Assembly (NCBI RefSeq): GCF_001651865.1
Contig: NZ_LPUX01000053.1
Coordinates: 248,001 to 312,000 of the forward strand
DNA from: Sinorhizobium glycinis
GTDB taxonomy: Bacteria > Pseudomonadota > Alphaproteobacteria > Rhizobiales > Rhizobiaceae
Reading direction: 5' to 3'
Length of the DNA: 64,000 nt
A program made the position numbers and the translations under genes. Below are positions 36,499 to 45,323 of the stretch, one piece after another. The first letter of the stretch is position 1; every line of letters starts with the position of its first letter. The notes under the pieces are model-generated. The model worked only from the letters and a program-made list of their open reading frames with translations. It did no database searches and had not been told where the DNA came from.

Positions 36499-37989
36499 AT
36501 GACCGATCTCAGATCCAGTGAAATCCACGACGAACTCGACGGCGATACCCTGCACGAGGAGTGCGGCGTGTTCGGCATACTCGGTCATCCGGACGCGGCC
36601 ACCCTGACGGCGCTTGGATTGCACGCGCTCCAGCATCGCGGCCAGGAAGCGGCCGGTATCGTCACCTTCGACGGCAAGCAGTTCTATACCGAAAAGCGCA
36701 TGGGCCTCGTCGGGGACCACTATACCGACCCCGCCACGCTCGCCAAGCTGCCGGGCTATATTTCCATCGGGCACACGCGCTACTCGACGACCGGTGAGGT
36801 GGCGCTGCGCAACGTCCAGCCGCTCTTTGCCGAACTCGAAGTCGGCGGCATCGCTATCGCCCATAACGGCAATTTCACCAATGGCCTGACGCTCCGCCGC
36901 CAGTTGATTGCCGACGGCGCCATCTGTCAGTCGACTTCGGACACCGAAGTCGTCCTTCACTTGATCGCCCGCTCGAAGCAGACCTCCTCGTCCGACCGGT
37001 TCATCGACGCCATTCGCCAGATGGAAGGCGGTTATTCGATGCTGGCGATGACGCGAACCAAGCTGATCGCCGCGCGCGACCCGATCGGCATCCGCCCGCT
37101 CGTCATGGGCGAACTCGACGGCAAGCCGATCTTCTGTTCGGAAACCTGCGCGCTCGACATCATCGGCGCCAAATACATCCGCGATGTCGAAAACGGCGAA
37201 GTGGTCATTTGCGAAATCCAGCCGGACGGCTCGGTCTCGATCGACGCGCGCAAGCCGGAAGCACCGCAGCCCGAACGGCTGTGCCTTTTCGAATATGTCT
37301 ACTTCGCCCGTCCGGATTCGGTCGTCGGCGGCCGCAGCGTCTATGTGGCGCGCAAGAACATGGGCATCAATCTCGCCAAGGAATCGCCCGTCGAGGCGGA
37401 TGTCGTCGTTCCCGTGCCCGACGGCGGCACTCCGGCCGCACTCGGCTACGCACAGCAGAGCGGCATTCCCTTCGAATACGGCATCATCCGCAACCACTAT
37501 GTCGGACGGACCTTCATCGAGCCGACGCAGCAGATCCGCGCCTTCGGCGTCAAGCTGAAGCATTCGGCCAACCGCGCCATGATCAAGGACAAGCGCGTCG
37601 TGCTCGTCGACGATTCCATCGTCCGCGGCACGACGTCGGTCAAGATCGTCCAGATGATCCGCGATGCCGGTGCGCGCGAAGTGCATATCCGCGTCGCGAG
37701 CCCGATGATCTTTCACCCGGATTTCTACGGCATCGACACGCCCGACCGAGACAAGCTGCTCGCCAACCAGCATGCCAATCTCGCCTCGATGTGCCGCTAC
37801 ATCGGCGCGGATTCGCTCGAGTTTCTGACAATCGACGGTCTCTACCGGGCCGTCGGCGGCACCTCGCGCGATCCGCAGGCGCCTCAATTCACCGATCATT
37901 ATTTCACCGGCGATTATCCGACCCGCCTGCTCGACCAGGAAGGCGCGAGCAACGTCCGCAAACTTTCGGTTCTTGCCAGCAACGGATAA
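36499..37989 (+). CDS. purF: Amidophosphoribosyltransferase
   Basis: 496 residues. It catalyses the first committed step of purine synthesis, PRPP plus glutamine to phosphoribosylamine. The nucleophile is C22 in HEECGVFGILGH, exposed after propeptide removal. The glutaminase domain continues with GQEAAGIVTFDG and GHTRYSTTG, and the PRPP loop is VVLVDDSIVRGTTSV. The chain is of typical length and contains the FHPDFYGIDTP region. The SDR gene starts 12 bp downstream and is probably cotranscribed. Confidence 0.97.
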   Translation: MTDLRSSEIHDELDGDTLHEECGVFGILGHPDAATLTALGLHALQHRGQEAAGIVTFDGKQFYTEKRMGLVGDHYTDPATLAKLPGYISIGHTRYSTTGEVALRNVQPLFAELEVGGIAIAHNGNFTNGLTLRRQLIADGAICQSTSDTEVVLHLIARSKQTSSSDRFIDAIRQMEGGYSMLAMTRTKLIAARDPIGIRPLVMGELDGKPIFCSETCALDIIGAKYIRDVENGEVVICEIQPDGSVSIDARKPEAPQPERLCLFEYVYFARPDSVVGGRSVYVARKNMGINLAKESPVEADVVVPVPDGGTPAALGYAQQSGIPFEYGIIRNHYVGRTFIEPTQQIRAFGVKLKHSANRAMIKDKRVVLVDDSIVRGTTSVKIVQMIRDAGAREVHIRVASPMIFHPDFYGIDTPDRDKLLANQHANLASMCRYIGADSLEFLTIDGLYRAVGGTSRDPQAPQFTDHYFTGDYPTRLLDQEGASNVRKLSVLASNG

Positions 37990-38001
37990 CCAGACAACAC
38001 A

Positions 38002-38742
38002 ATGACGCTCAATCTGAAAGACCGGATCGCCGTCGTCACCGGCGCATCGCGCGGTATCGGCTATTTCACCGCCCTCGAACTCGCCAAGGCCGGCGCGCAT
38101 GTCATCGCCTGCGCCCGCACCGTCGGCGGCCTGGAGGAGCTGGACGACGCCGTCAAGGCAGTGGGCGGGTCGGCGACGCTGGTCCCCTTCGACCTTGCCG
38201 ACATGGCCGCGATCGACAAGCTCGGCGGCGCCATCAACGAACGCTGGGGCAAGCTCGACATCATGGTTGCCAATGCCGGCGTGCTCGGCACGATCTCGCC
38301 GATCGGCCACGTCGAGTCCAAGGTCTTCGAAAAGGTGATGACGATCAACGTCACCGCCACCTGGCGCCTGATCCGCTCGCTCGAGCCGCTGCTCGTCAAG
38401 GCCGACGCCGGCCGGGCCCTCATCCTTTCCTCGAGTGCCGCGCACAAGTGCAAGCCGTTCTGGGGCCCCTACTCCGCCTCCAAGGCCGCCGTCGAGGCAT
38501 TGGCGCGGACCTGGGCATACGAGACGCAGCGTCTGCCGCTCCGCATCCTCAGCGTCGATCCGGGCGCGACGCGGACCGCGATGCGAGCCCAGGCCGTGCC
38601 AGGCGAAGATCCGGCCACCGTGCCGCACCCCTCCGAGGTCGCCGCCGCGCTGATGCCCCTGCTCGGGCCCGAGCAGACCGAGACCGGCAAGCTCTTCCTT
38701 GTCCGGGAAAAGAAGATCGTCGACTATCATCTGCCGGAGTAG
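38002..38742 (+). CDS. Short-chain dehydrogenase/reductase
   Basis: 246 residues. Classical SDR with cofactor motif TGASRGIG (13-20), NAG (ANAGVLG), serine in LILSSSAAHK and the YxxxK pair in YSASKAAVEALARTWAYE. The end VPHPSEVAAALMPLLGPEQTETGKLFLV is shared by bacterial homologues found downstream of purF in rhizobia. The substrate is unknown. It starts 12 bp after purF, likely in the same transcript, and is followed by a RIME-like repeat. Confidence 0.9.
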   Translation: MTLNLKDRIAVVTGASRGIGYFTALELAKAGAHVIACARTVGGLEELDDAVKAVGGSATLVPFDLADMAAIDKLGGAINERWGKLDIMVANAGVLGTISPIGHVESKVFEKVMTINVTATWRLIRSLEPLLVKADAGRALILSSSAAHKCKPFWGPYSASKAAVEALARTWAYETQRLPLRILSVDPGATRTAMRAQAVPGEDPATVPHPSEVAAALMPLLGPEQTETGKLFLVREKKIVDYHLPE

Positions 38743-38775
38743 GCTGGCGGCAGCGGATCTTGCCAAGGTTGCAAT

Positions 38776-38887
38776 TGCCCCTCACCCTAGCCCTCTCCCC
38801 GCACGCGGGGAGAGGGGACTGAGGCGTTGCCGCGAGTCCCCTCGCCCCGCTTGCGGGGAGAAGGTGCCGGCAGGCGGATGAGGGGCA
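38776..38887. repeat. RIME-like intergenic mosaic element, copy 3 (short, 112 bp)
   Basis: It starts TGCCCCTCACC and ends GATGAGGGGCA, with CTCTCCCCGC..GCGGGGAGAGGGGACTGAGGCGTTG and GCGGGGAGAAGGTGCCGGCAGGCGGATG. It shares the right two-thirds of copy 1 but lacks the first CTTCTCCCC block, so it looks like a shorter RIME type. It lies between convergent SDR and pssA genes. Confidence 0.85.
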
Positions 38888-38907
38888 AAACCCAATATGC
38901 CGTTTGC

Positions 38908-39771
38908 CTACTCGCTGTCTCCCGGCAAGCCATCACCGCCCTGGCCGGCAGGCCAGTCGCCGTATTTGCGCTGCCAGGAGCGGGCGCCGAACGGCAGGCT
39001 GATCAGATAGGCGACTGCCGTAACAACCATCGTCTCCCAGGTGTAGGTCATCAGCGTCGCGACATAGAGAACGACGATCAGGATGGCCGGGAGCACCAGA
39101 TCGCGGCGCACGCGATTGTCGGACTTGCCGGACCAGACCGGCAGGCGGCTGACCAGCAGGAAGGCGATCAGAACGGTATAGACCGCCGCTATCAAGGCGA
39201 AGATCCTGCCGGGCGCCAGCCCGAGGAGACCGATATAGACCGGCAGCAGTACCAGCATGGCGCCGGCCGGGGCCGGCACGCCGACGAAATATTCCGACTG
39301 CCAGGCCGCCTTGACGGGGCGCTCGGCCATGACGTTGAAGCGGGCGAGTCTCAGGCCGACCGCGATCGCATAGATCAGCGCGGCGATCCAGCCGACCGAG
39401 CGCGCCTGATCGAGCAGAAAGACGTATAGGACGAGAGCCGGGGCGACGCCGAAATTGATGATGTCGGCAAGCGAGTCCATCTGGACTCCGAAGCTCGACG
39501 TCGCCTTGAGCAGCCGCGCCACGCGCCCGTCGATGCCATCCAGGAATGCCGCAAACAGAACCATCGCGACGGCGAGTTCGAAGCGATTCTCGAAGGCAAG
39601 GCGGATGCCGGAGAGGCCCGCACAAATCGCCAGGACGGTGATCGTGTTCGGGACCATCAGGCGCAGAGGGATTTCCCGCAGCCGAGGGCCACGGGCCTTT
39701 TCATGGGCGTCGTTCGTATCGGTCGCCGCTTCCGGGGTCTCGGCCGCTTCTTCCTGCCGGGGATTTTCCAT
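38908..39771 (-). CDS. pssA: CDP-diacylglycerol-serine O-phosphatidyltransferase
   Basis: 287 residues. It makes phosphatidylserine, precursor of phosphatidylethanolamine. The CDP-alcohol phosphotransferase signature DGxxAR(x8)Gx3Dx3D is present as DGRVARLLKATSSFG then QMDSLADI, after the N-terminal PNTITVLAICAGLSGI. There are seven or so hydrophobic helices. This is the membrane-embedded (type II) synthase, not the E. coli soluble type. It starts 9 bp after psd, so the two consecutive enzymes form an operon. Confidence 0.95.
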   Translation of the reverse strand: MENPRQEEAAETPEAATDTNDAHEKARGPRLREIPLRLMVPNTITVLAICAGLSGIRLAFENRFELAVAMVLFAAFLDGIDGRVARLLKATSSFGVQMDSLADIINFGVAPALVLYVFLLDQARSVGWIAALIYAIAVGLRLARFNVMAERPVKAAWQSEYFVGVPAPAGAMLVLLPVYIGLLGLAPGRIFALIAAVYTVLIAFLLVSRLPVWSGKSDNRVRRDLVLPAILIVVLYVATLMTYTWETMVVTAVAYLISLPFGARSWQRKYGDWPAGQGGDGLPGDSE

Positions 39772-39780
39772 ATCGGTTCC

Positions 39781-40479
39781 TCACGCGCGTCGGCTGATGA
39801 CCGGCCCCTTCGGCGAGCCGTATTCGGCGATCACCGTTTCGCCGGCAATTGCCTTCTGGCCGACACTGACGCGCGGCTGCGCGCCCTCCGGCAGAAACAC
39901 GTCGACGCGCGAGCCGAACCGGATGAGACCGAAACGCTCGCCCCCTTCCAGCGCGGCATTCTCCGTCGTCCAGCAGAGGATGCGCCGCGCGACCAGGCCG
40001 GCGATCTGGACGACCCCGATGGGGCCGTGGCTCGTTTCGACGACCAGGCCGTTGCGTTCGTTATCCAGACTCGCCTTGTCGAGTTCGGCGTTCAGGAAGC
40101 TGCCGGCCCGATAGGCGATGCGCCTGACGGTGCCACTCATCGGCGCCCGGTTCACATGGCAATCGAAGACATTCATGAACACGGAAATGCGCAGCATCGG
40201 CTCCGAGCCTAGCCCCAGTTCCTCCGGCGGAGTGACGGTGGCGACCGAGGATACGCGCCCGTCGGCCGGGCTGATGACGAGATCCTCGTCGATGGGCGTC
40301 ATGCGCTCCGGATCGCGAAAGAAATAGGCGCACCAGGCGGTCAACAGAAAGCCGATCCACATCAGCGGTTCCCAAAGGAAGCCAAGGATCAGGGAAACGA
40401 CGAAGAAGATCGCAATGAAGCGATAGCCTTCCTTGTGCACCGGGACCAGCGTGTTGCGGACCGTTTCGACCAAGCTCAT
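39781..40479 (-). CDS. psd: Phosphatidylserine decarboxylase
   Basis: 232 residues, the short bacterial class. It converts phosphatidylserine to phosphatidylethanolamine using a pyruvoyl group made by self-cleavage. The cleavage serine is in [14 protein letters not shown] near residue 190. Other landmarks are [22 protein letters not shown] and [21 protein letters not shown] hydrophobic N-terminal region ([26 protein letters not shown]) anchors it. pssA follows immediately, and a palindromic repeat lies 32 bp upstream of the ATG. Confidence 0.95.
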   Translation of the reverse strand: MSLVETVRNTLVPVHKEGYRFIAIFFVVSLILGFLWEPLMWIGFLLTAWCAYFFRDPERMTPIDEDLVISPADGRVSSVATVTPPEELGLGSEPMLRISVFMNVFDCHVNRAPMSGTVRRIAYRAGSFLNAELDKASLDNERNGLVVETSHGPIGVVQIAGLVARRILCWTTENAALEGGERFGLIRFGSRVDVFLPEGAQPRVSVGQKAIAGETVIAEYGSPKGPVISRRA

Positions 40480-40511
40480 GAACTTACTCCAGATATGACG
40501 CCGAACGTGAA

Positions 40512-40618
40512 CTACAGCGCCGTGCGTCTTATCAGACGCACAAAGGACGCTGTAGCACTTTGAATTGCTGCATGTTTTTGTCCTTAAATCGGCTACGATT
40601 TAAGGAAACATGCAGTAG
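40512..40618 (-). repeat. Two-palindrome mosaic repeat, copy (d), inverted
   Basis: Reverse orientation relative to copies (b), (c) and (f): CTACAGCGCCGTGCGTCT..AGACGCACAAAGGACGCTGTAG first, then TGCTGCATG..CATGCAGTAG. Both stems are intact. It lies between psd and the ATM1-type exporter, upstream of psd. Confidence 0.85.
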
Positions 40619-40687
40619 CGCGATTTCGAGGCCCCGGCAACGGCGAAGGCGATGGGGTTGCGACGATGCGGTTTGCAGCGATCCTCG

Positions 40688-42580
40688 TCAGGCCGCCGGC
40701 GCGCCGCGGTCGACGATGCCGAGATCGTCGCGTTCGCGCACCCGCTTCAACTGCTCCTCGGCTTGCGTTGCCTCGCGCTGGCGGCTCCACATGGAGGCGT
40801 AAAGGCCGTCGCGGTCGATCAATTCGCCATGCGTGCCCCGTTCGGCGATGACGCCGTCCTTGAGAACGATGATCTCGTCGGCGTTGATGACGGTCGACAG
40901 ACGGTGCGCAATGACGAGCGTGGTGCGGTTGCGCGACACGACGTCGAGTGCCGCCTGGATCTCCTGCTCCGTCTTCGTGTCGAGCGCGGAGGTCGCCTCG
41001 TCGAGGATCAGGATCGGCGGTGCCTTCAGGATCGTCCGCGCGATCGCGACACGCTGCTTCTCGCCGCCCGAGAGCTTCAGCCCACGCTCGCCGACCATGG
41101 CCCGATAGCCCTCCGGCAGGCCGCGGATGAAATCAGCGATCTGCGCCGCCTCGGCAGCCGCCTCAACCTCGCTATCCGAGGCCGCCATCCGGCCGTAGCG
41201 GATGTTGTAGGCGATCGTGTCGTTGAAGAGCACCGTGTCCTGGGGAACCATGCCGATCGCGGCGCGCAGGCTCTTCTGGGTGACGTCGCCCACGTCCTGA
41301 CCGTCGACGGTGATCGATCCCCGCTGCACGTCGTAGAAGCGATAGAGCAGCCGCGACAGGGTCGACTTGCCGGCCCCGGACGGACCGACGACCGCCACAG
41401 TCTTGCCGGCGGGTACCTCGAAGGAAATTCCCTTGAGGATGGGCCGGGCCGCGTCATAGGCGAAATGCACGTCCTTGAAGGCGATCGCGCCGTGCCCGAT
41501 GTCGAGTTCCTTCGCGTCCGGCCGATCGACCACTTCCGCCTGAATGTCGAGGAGATCGAACATATGTTCTATGTCCGTCAGTCCCTGACGAATCTCACGA
41601 TAGACGAAACCGATGAAGTTCAGCGGAATGGCAAGCTGGATCAGCATGGCGTTGATGAAGACGAAATCGCCGATCGTCTGTTCCCCGCTTTTGACGGCGA
41701 GCGCCGAGATCGTCATCATCACGGCCGTGCCGGCCCCGAATATCAGCGCCTGGCCGAAGTTCAGCCAGCCGAGAGAGGTCCAGACCTGGGTCGCGGCGCG
41801 TTCGTAGCGCTCCATCGATTTGTCGAAGCGCTTCGCCTCCATCTCTTCATTGCCAAAATATTTGACGGTCTCGAAGTTGAGCAGCGAATCGATCGCCTTG
41901 GTGTTCGCATCGGTGTCGCTGTCGTTCATCGACCGGCGAATGGCGATCCGCCAGTCGCTGGCGCGCACGGTGAACCAGATGTAGAGCCAGACGGTGATGG
42001 CGGTGACGGCGAGATAGCTGAAGCCATAGCCCCACCAGAAGATCGCCGCCGTCAGTACAAACTCGATCAATGTCGGGACGCTGTTCAGGATCGTGAAGCG
42101 AACGATCGTCTCGATGCCCTTGGTACCCCGCTCGATGATGCGCGAGAGCCCGCCGGTGCGCCGCTCCAGATGGAAGCGCAGCGACAATTGATGCATGTGG
42201 ACGAAGGTTCTAAAGGCAAGCTGCCGCACGGCGTGCTGGCCGACACTTGCAAAAAGGGCGTCCCGCAATTGGTTTAGGCCGGACTGCAGAAGGCGCGCCA
42301 GATTGTAGGCGAGCACCAGCATCACGGCACCGGTCAGGAATTGCGGCAGGAAGCCGAGCGCGTCCGGCTTGTTGTTCAGTGCATCCGTCGCCCATTTGAA
42401 GAAATAGGGAACGAGAACAAGGACAACCTTGGCCGCGACAAGGATGACTGTCGCCCAAATGACCCGAAGCTTGAGATCGGGACGCTCGGTCGGCCACATA
42501 TAGGGCCAGAGATTGGCGATCGTACCCAACGGACTGGCGGCATCGGCGGAAACCGTCTTCTTCTGCTTCTGAGGTGCCAC
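40688..42580 (-). CDS. ATM1-type ABC exporter (permease-ATPase fusion)
   Basis: About 630 residues from the GTG at 42580. A six-helix exporter domain (LRVIWATVILVAAKVVLVLVPYFFK ... FLTGAVMLVLAYNLARLLQ ... LIEFVLTAAIFWWGYGFSYLAV) is followed by an ATPase: Walker [11 protein letters not shown]-loop VPQDTVLFNDT, signature LSGGEKQRVAIARTI, Walker B ILILDEATSALD, H-loop IAHRLST. NYETVKYFGN-type sequence (NFETVKYFGNEEMEAKRFD) is characteristic of ATM1/HMT exporters of glutathione-linked compounds, with roles in metal homeostasis and Fe-S biogenesis. The start is uncertain: the reading frame stays open to 42715, but the upstream gene's terminator (42655-42677) lies inside that extension, arguing for an internal GTG. 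Confidence 0.9.
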   Translation of the reverse strand: MAPQKQKKTVSADAASPLGTIANLWPYMWPTERPDLKLRVIWATVILVAAKVVLVLVPYFFKWATDALNNKPDALGFLPQFLTGAVMLVLAYNLARLLQSGLNQLRDALFASVGQHAVRQLAFRTFVHMHQLSLRFHLERRTGGLSRIIERGTKGIETIVRFTILNSVPTLIEFVLTAAIFWWGYGFSYLAVTAITVWLYIWFTVRASDWRIAIRRSMNDSDTDANTKAIDSLLNFETVKYFGNEEMEAKRFDKSMERYERAATQVWTSLGWLNFGQALIFGAGTAVMMTISALAVKSGEQTIGDFVFINAMLIQLAIPLNFIGFVYREIRQGLTDIEHMFDLLDIQAEVVDRPDAKELDIGHGAIAFKDVHFAYDAARPILKGISFEVPAGKTVAVVGPSGAGKSTLSRLLYRFYDVQRGSITVDGQDVGDVTQKSLRAAIGMVPQDTVLFNDTIAYNIRYGRMAASDSEVEAAAEAAQIADFIRGLPEGYRAMVGERGLKLSGGEKQRVAIARTILKAPPILILDEATSALDTKTEQEIQAALDVVSRNRTTLVIAHRLSTVINADEIIVLKDGVIAERGTHGELIDRDGLYASMWSRQREATQAEEQLKRVRERDDLGIVDRGAPAA

Positions 42581-42654
42581 GTCTGTCTGCTTCCAATGCT
42601 TTTGGACCACGCCGGCCGCCCGGGCCGCCCGCGATCCCCTGCACTCAATGAAAA

Positions 42655-42677
42655 GCGGCGTCCTTTGAAGACGCCGC
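42655..42677 (-). terminator. Terminator of the LysM protein gene
   Basis: GCGGCGTC (42655-42662) pairs with GACGCCGC (42670-42677). On the minus strand it is followed by TTTTCATTG. It is 63 bp past the LysM stop and upstream of the ATM1-type gene, which helps to place the latter's start. Confidence 0.8.
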
Positions 42678-42740
42678 GTTTCCTTACAGATAGGTCTGCC
42701 CCCGCGCCGCCGCAATGGAATTGCGGTGGAACAAGGATAA

Positions 42741-44462
42741 TTATTCGCGTCTCACGCGCTTGCGATGGATCTCCCGCGATTCCTCGTCGGAGAGAGCCTC
42801 GTTCGGAACCCCGAACACCTGGCCCGGGCGAATCAGGTCGGGATTGTCGATCTGTTCGCGGTTGGCGAGATAGATCGTCGTGTAACGCACGCCGGCGCCA
42901 TAGACACGCCGCGAGATCTGCCAGAGCGTATCGCCGCGGCGGATGATCACGGATTCCTTGCTTTCCTTGAGCGGCGGCTGCTCGATCGTTGCAGGCGCCG
43001 CGTCAGCCGGCGGCGATGCGGCGATCTGTTCGCCCGAAGGCTGAGTTGCGGCATTCGTCGCTATTTCGGGCTTCGGCGGTTGCTGCGCGTCACTCGCCGT
43101 CGTCCGAGGCTTGGCAGCAGCCACAACCGCCTCCCCAGCCGCCCGTTGCGGCAAGGCAGGGCCGATGACCCCGTCAACCTTGCCCAGCGTCGCAACGACG
43201 CTTGCCATATCCTGCGGAGAGTTTCTCAGAAGGTTCAGGGCCTCGGCGGCTGCCTTGGAAGCCTCGGCCGCCGCGGCCGTCCGCGCCGCATCGGAACTGT
43301 CGGCCGGCTTGAATTCGGCAAGCGACTTGAGCGCAAATTCCGTCGCGGACCGGGCTGCAGCAAGCTGTTCGGCGGAGGGCTGCTTGCCATCGGCGAAGAG
43401 TCCCTTCAACAGGGCGAGCGCCTTGCCCGCTTCCGTCCTCAAGCCATCGAGCGCAGCGGCAGCGGAGTCCACGGAGGAGCCGGCAATGGCGGCAACCTGG
43501 GCGCCGGCCGGCCTGTCGAAAGGCACCGAGGCGCGCATCGCCACCTTGTTGGCGTCTTCGCTCAACATGTCCGCACGGATGATGTGACTGCCGACGGCAA
43601 GGTCAATCGAGCCATCGACGACGAAGTGCCCCTTGTCGTCGGCCTTCATCTCACCGACGAGCTTGTCGTCGGCATAGATGCGCACCAGCGCTCCGGGTTT
43701 CGCATTGCCGGCAACGAATATCCTCTTTCCTTCGATCTCCACGGCCGTCACCTGCAATCCCGGCACGATATTGGAGGGGGCCGGTATCGCAGGCGCCGCC
43801 TCCGTCGCGCCATTCTGCGTGGCGGGCGCGGCGGCAGCCTCGATCGGCCTGGTCTCGGTCTTCGGCGTGGTGATCAGCCGGCTGGCCTCGCCCGGTTTGG
43901 AGACCATCGCGAGCAGTTGCCCGCCCGGCTCCTTCGGCACCGAAACAGTCGCGACCTCCTCCGAGATCTTGCTGGCGCCGTCGGCACCGACGCTTCTGAG
44001 CGTCAGCTGGTGGTCTCCAGCGGCAAGCGGCTTGTCGAAGACGGCGGCGAAGTCCCCGGCGGCGCTGACATCGGCCGTACCAACGACGGTATCGCCGCTT
44101 AGAATTTCGAGCTTCGTACCGGGCGGAGCACGGCCGGCGACGACGGTCGACCCGTCCGGCTCGACCCGAAGAAGATCAAAGCCTGGAACGGCCAAGTCGG
44201 TAGCCGCGTCGGCCGCACCGGCAGCGGTGCTGCCGGCAGCCGTGGCCGCCCGTTCCTTGGTCGCATCTTGCGCGGTGCCCGGAGCGTCTTCGACCTTGGC
44301 GGCCGGCGCTCCTGCGGTCTCACTGCCGGTTGCCTCGGATTGCGCCGTCTGCTCCTTGTCATCTTCGTTCAGATCGAGGTTCGGCTGAACCACGAAGACC
44401 ATCAATGCAGTCGCAATCGCCAGCACACCGAGGGCCACCCAGCTGGCCGTGTTCTTTATCAT
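42741..44462 (-). CDS. LysM-domain cell-wall-associated protein with Ig-like repeats
   Basis: 573 residues. One N-terminal membrane helix (ASWVALGVLAIATALMVFVV) precedes a long Ala/Thr/Glu-rich linker and two Ig-like segments of similar design: VEPDGSTVVAGRAPPGTKLEILSGDTVVG... and VEIEGKRIFVAGNAKPGALVRIYADDKLVG.... A variable Ala-rich middle follows, and then a C-terminal LysM (RRGDTLWQISRRVYGAGVRYTTIYLANREQI) that should bind peptidoglycan. The start ATG 44462 has GGAGAG upstream; GTG 44474 overlaps it. The function is unknown; the layout suggests an inner-membrane-anchored periplasmic protein contacting the wall. It is divergent from the LOG gene. Confidence 0.88.
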   Translation of the reverse strand: MIKNTASWVALGVLAIATALMVFVVQPNLDLNEDDKEQTAQSEATGSETAGAPAAKVEDAPGTAQDATKERAATAAGSTAAGAADAATDLAVPGFDLLRVEPDGSTVVAGRAPPGTKLEILSGDTVVGTADVSAAGDFAAVFDKPLAAGDHQLTLRSVGADGASKISEEVATVSVPKEPGGQLLAMVSKPGEASRLITTPKTETRPIEAAAAPATQNGATEAAPAIPAPSNIVPGLQVTAVEIEGKRIFVAGNAKPGALVRIYADDKLVGEMKADDKGHFVVDGSIDLAVGSHIIRADMLSEDANKVAMRASVPFDRPAGAQVAAIAGSSVDSAAAALDGLRTEAGKALALLKGLFADGKQPSAEQLAAARSATEFALKSLAEFKPADSSDAARTAAAAEASKAAAEALNLLRNSPQDMASVVATLGKVDGVIGPALPQRAAGEAVVAAAKPRTTASDAQQPPKPEIATNAATQPSGEQIAASPPADAAPATIEQPPLKESKESVIIRRGDTLWQISRRVYGAGVRYTTIYLANREQIDNPDLIRPGQVFGVPNEALSDEESREIHRKRVRRE

Positions 44463-44689
44463 GCCACTCTCCACAGGAGCGGAGCGGTGCTCCGCGCATG
44501 CCCCTTTATCGGCTCACAACATGCAAGCCTTTGCTACATTATAGCGCAACGGCGGTCTTCCGTCCGAATTCTTCAATGTATTGCTGAAATTGCTAACGTT
44601 TCCTGTAGTTAAGCACAAGCTTCGACTGCGCAGGCAAGCAACGGCGTGACGCGTTTTCGCGCATTTTCCTTGACCCGTGCTGCGCTGCA

Positions 44690-45322
44690 ATGTCTTTTGC
44701 CTTCATGAGCACGCGTCCTACCCCGATTCGATCCGTCTGCGTCTACTGCGGTTCACAGCCCGGGCGGGACCCCGCGCATATGGAGGCGGGGCGGCTTCTC
44801 GGCAGATCGATCGCCGATCATGGCCTGCAGCTCGTCTATGGCGGCGGCACCCGCGGCATCATGGGTGCGGTTGCGAGCGGCGTGCTTTCGGCCGGCGGTC
44901 ACGTCACCGGCATCATTCCCGAGTTCCTGATGGACAAGGAAGCGACCCGCCACTCGCTCGGACAGCTCAACGAACTCATCGTCACCGGCGACATGCACGA
45001 GCGCAAGCACACGATGTTCGAGCGCGCCGACGCCTTCATCGCGCTTCCCGGCGGCATCGGGACGCTCGAGGAGATCGTCGAGATCATGACCTGGGCGCAG
45101 CTCGGCCGTCACCGCAAGCCGATGGTGTTCGGTAATATCAACGGCTTCTGGGCGCCGATGCTGGAACTTCTGCAGCACATGCGCGAGCAAGGCTTCGTCC
45201 ACACGGCGCACCTGGTTCAGCCGCTGGTGATCGACCGGATCGAAGACATCATCCCCGGGATCCTGGCCTCCGCCGCCGCGAATGGCCGCGAAGGCGAATC
45301 CGAGATCATTTCCAAGATGTGA
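44690..45322 (+). CDS. LOG family protein (TIGR00730)
   Basis: 210 residues. The LOG signature PGGIGTLEE is present in ADAFIALPGGIGTLEEIVEIMTWAQLGRHRKP, with the nucleotide-binding turn VYGGGTRGIMGAVASGVLSAGG and VCVYCGS near the start. LOG enzymes hydrolyse nucleoside monophosphates; plant and some bacterial members release active cytokinins, which would be of interest in a plant-associated rhizobium. Bacterial homologues are often generic nucleosidases, so cytokinin release is only possible. ATG 44705 is an alternative start. It converges with the RarD-type gene with a 1-bp gap between stops. Confidence 0.9.
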   Translation: MSFAFMSTRPTPIRSVCVYCGSQPGRDPAHMEAGRLLGRSIADHGLQLVYGGGTRGIMGAVASGVLSAGGHVTGIIPEFLMDKEATRHSLGQLNELIVTGDMHERKHTMFERADAFIALPGGIGTLEEIVEIMTWAQLGRHRKPMVFGNINGFWAPMLELLQHMREQGFVHTAHLVQPLVIDRIEDIIPGILASAAANGREGESEIISKM

Positions 45323-45323
45323 A

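Noticed and set aside
36460-38766. 768-codon minus-strand frame opposite purF and the SDR gene
   Set aside because: Antisense shadow across two well-supported genes.
40652-42277. 541-codon plus-strand frame opposite the ATM1-type exporter
   Set aside because: Antisense shadow; the minus strand has complete exporter and ATPase motifs.
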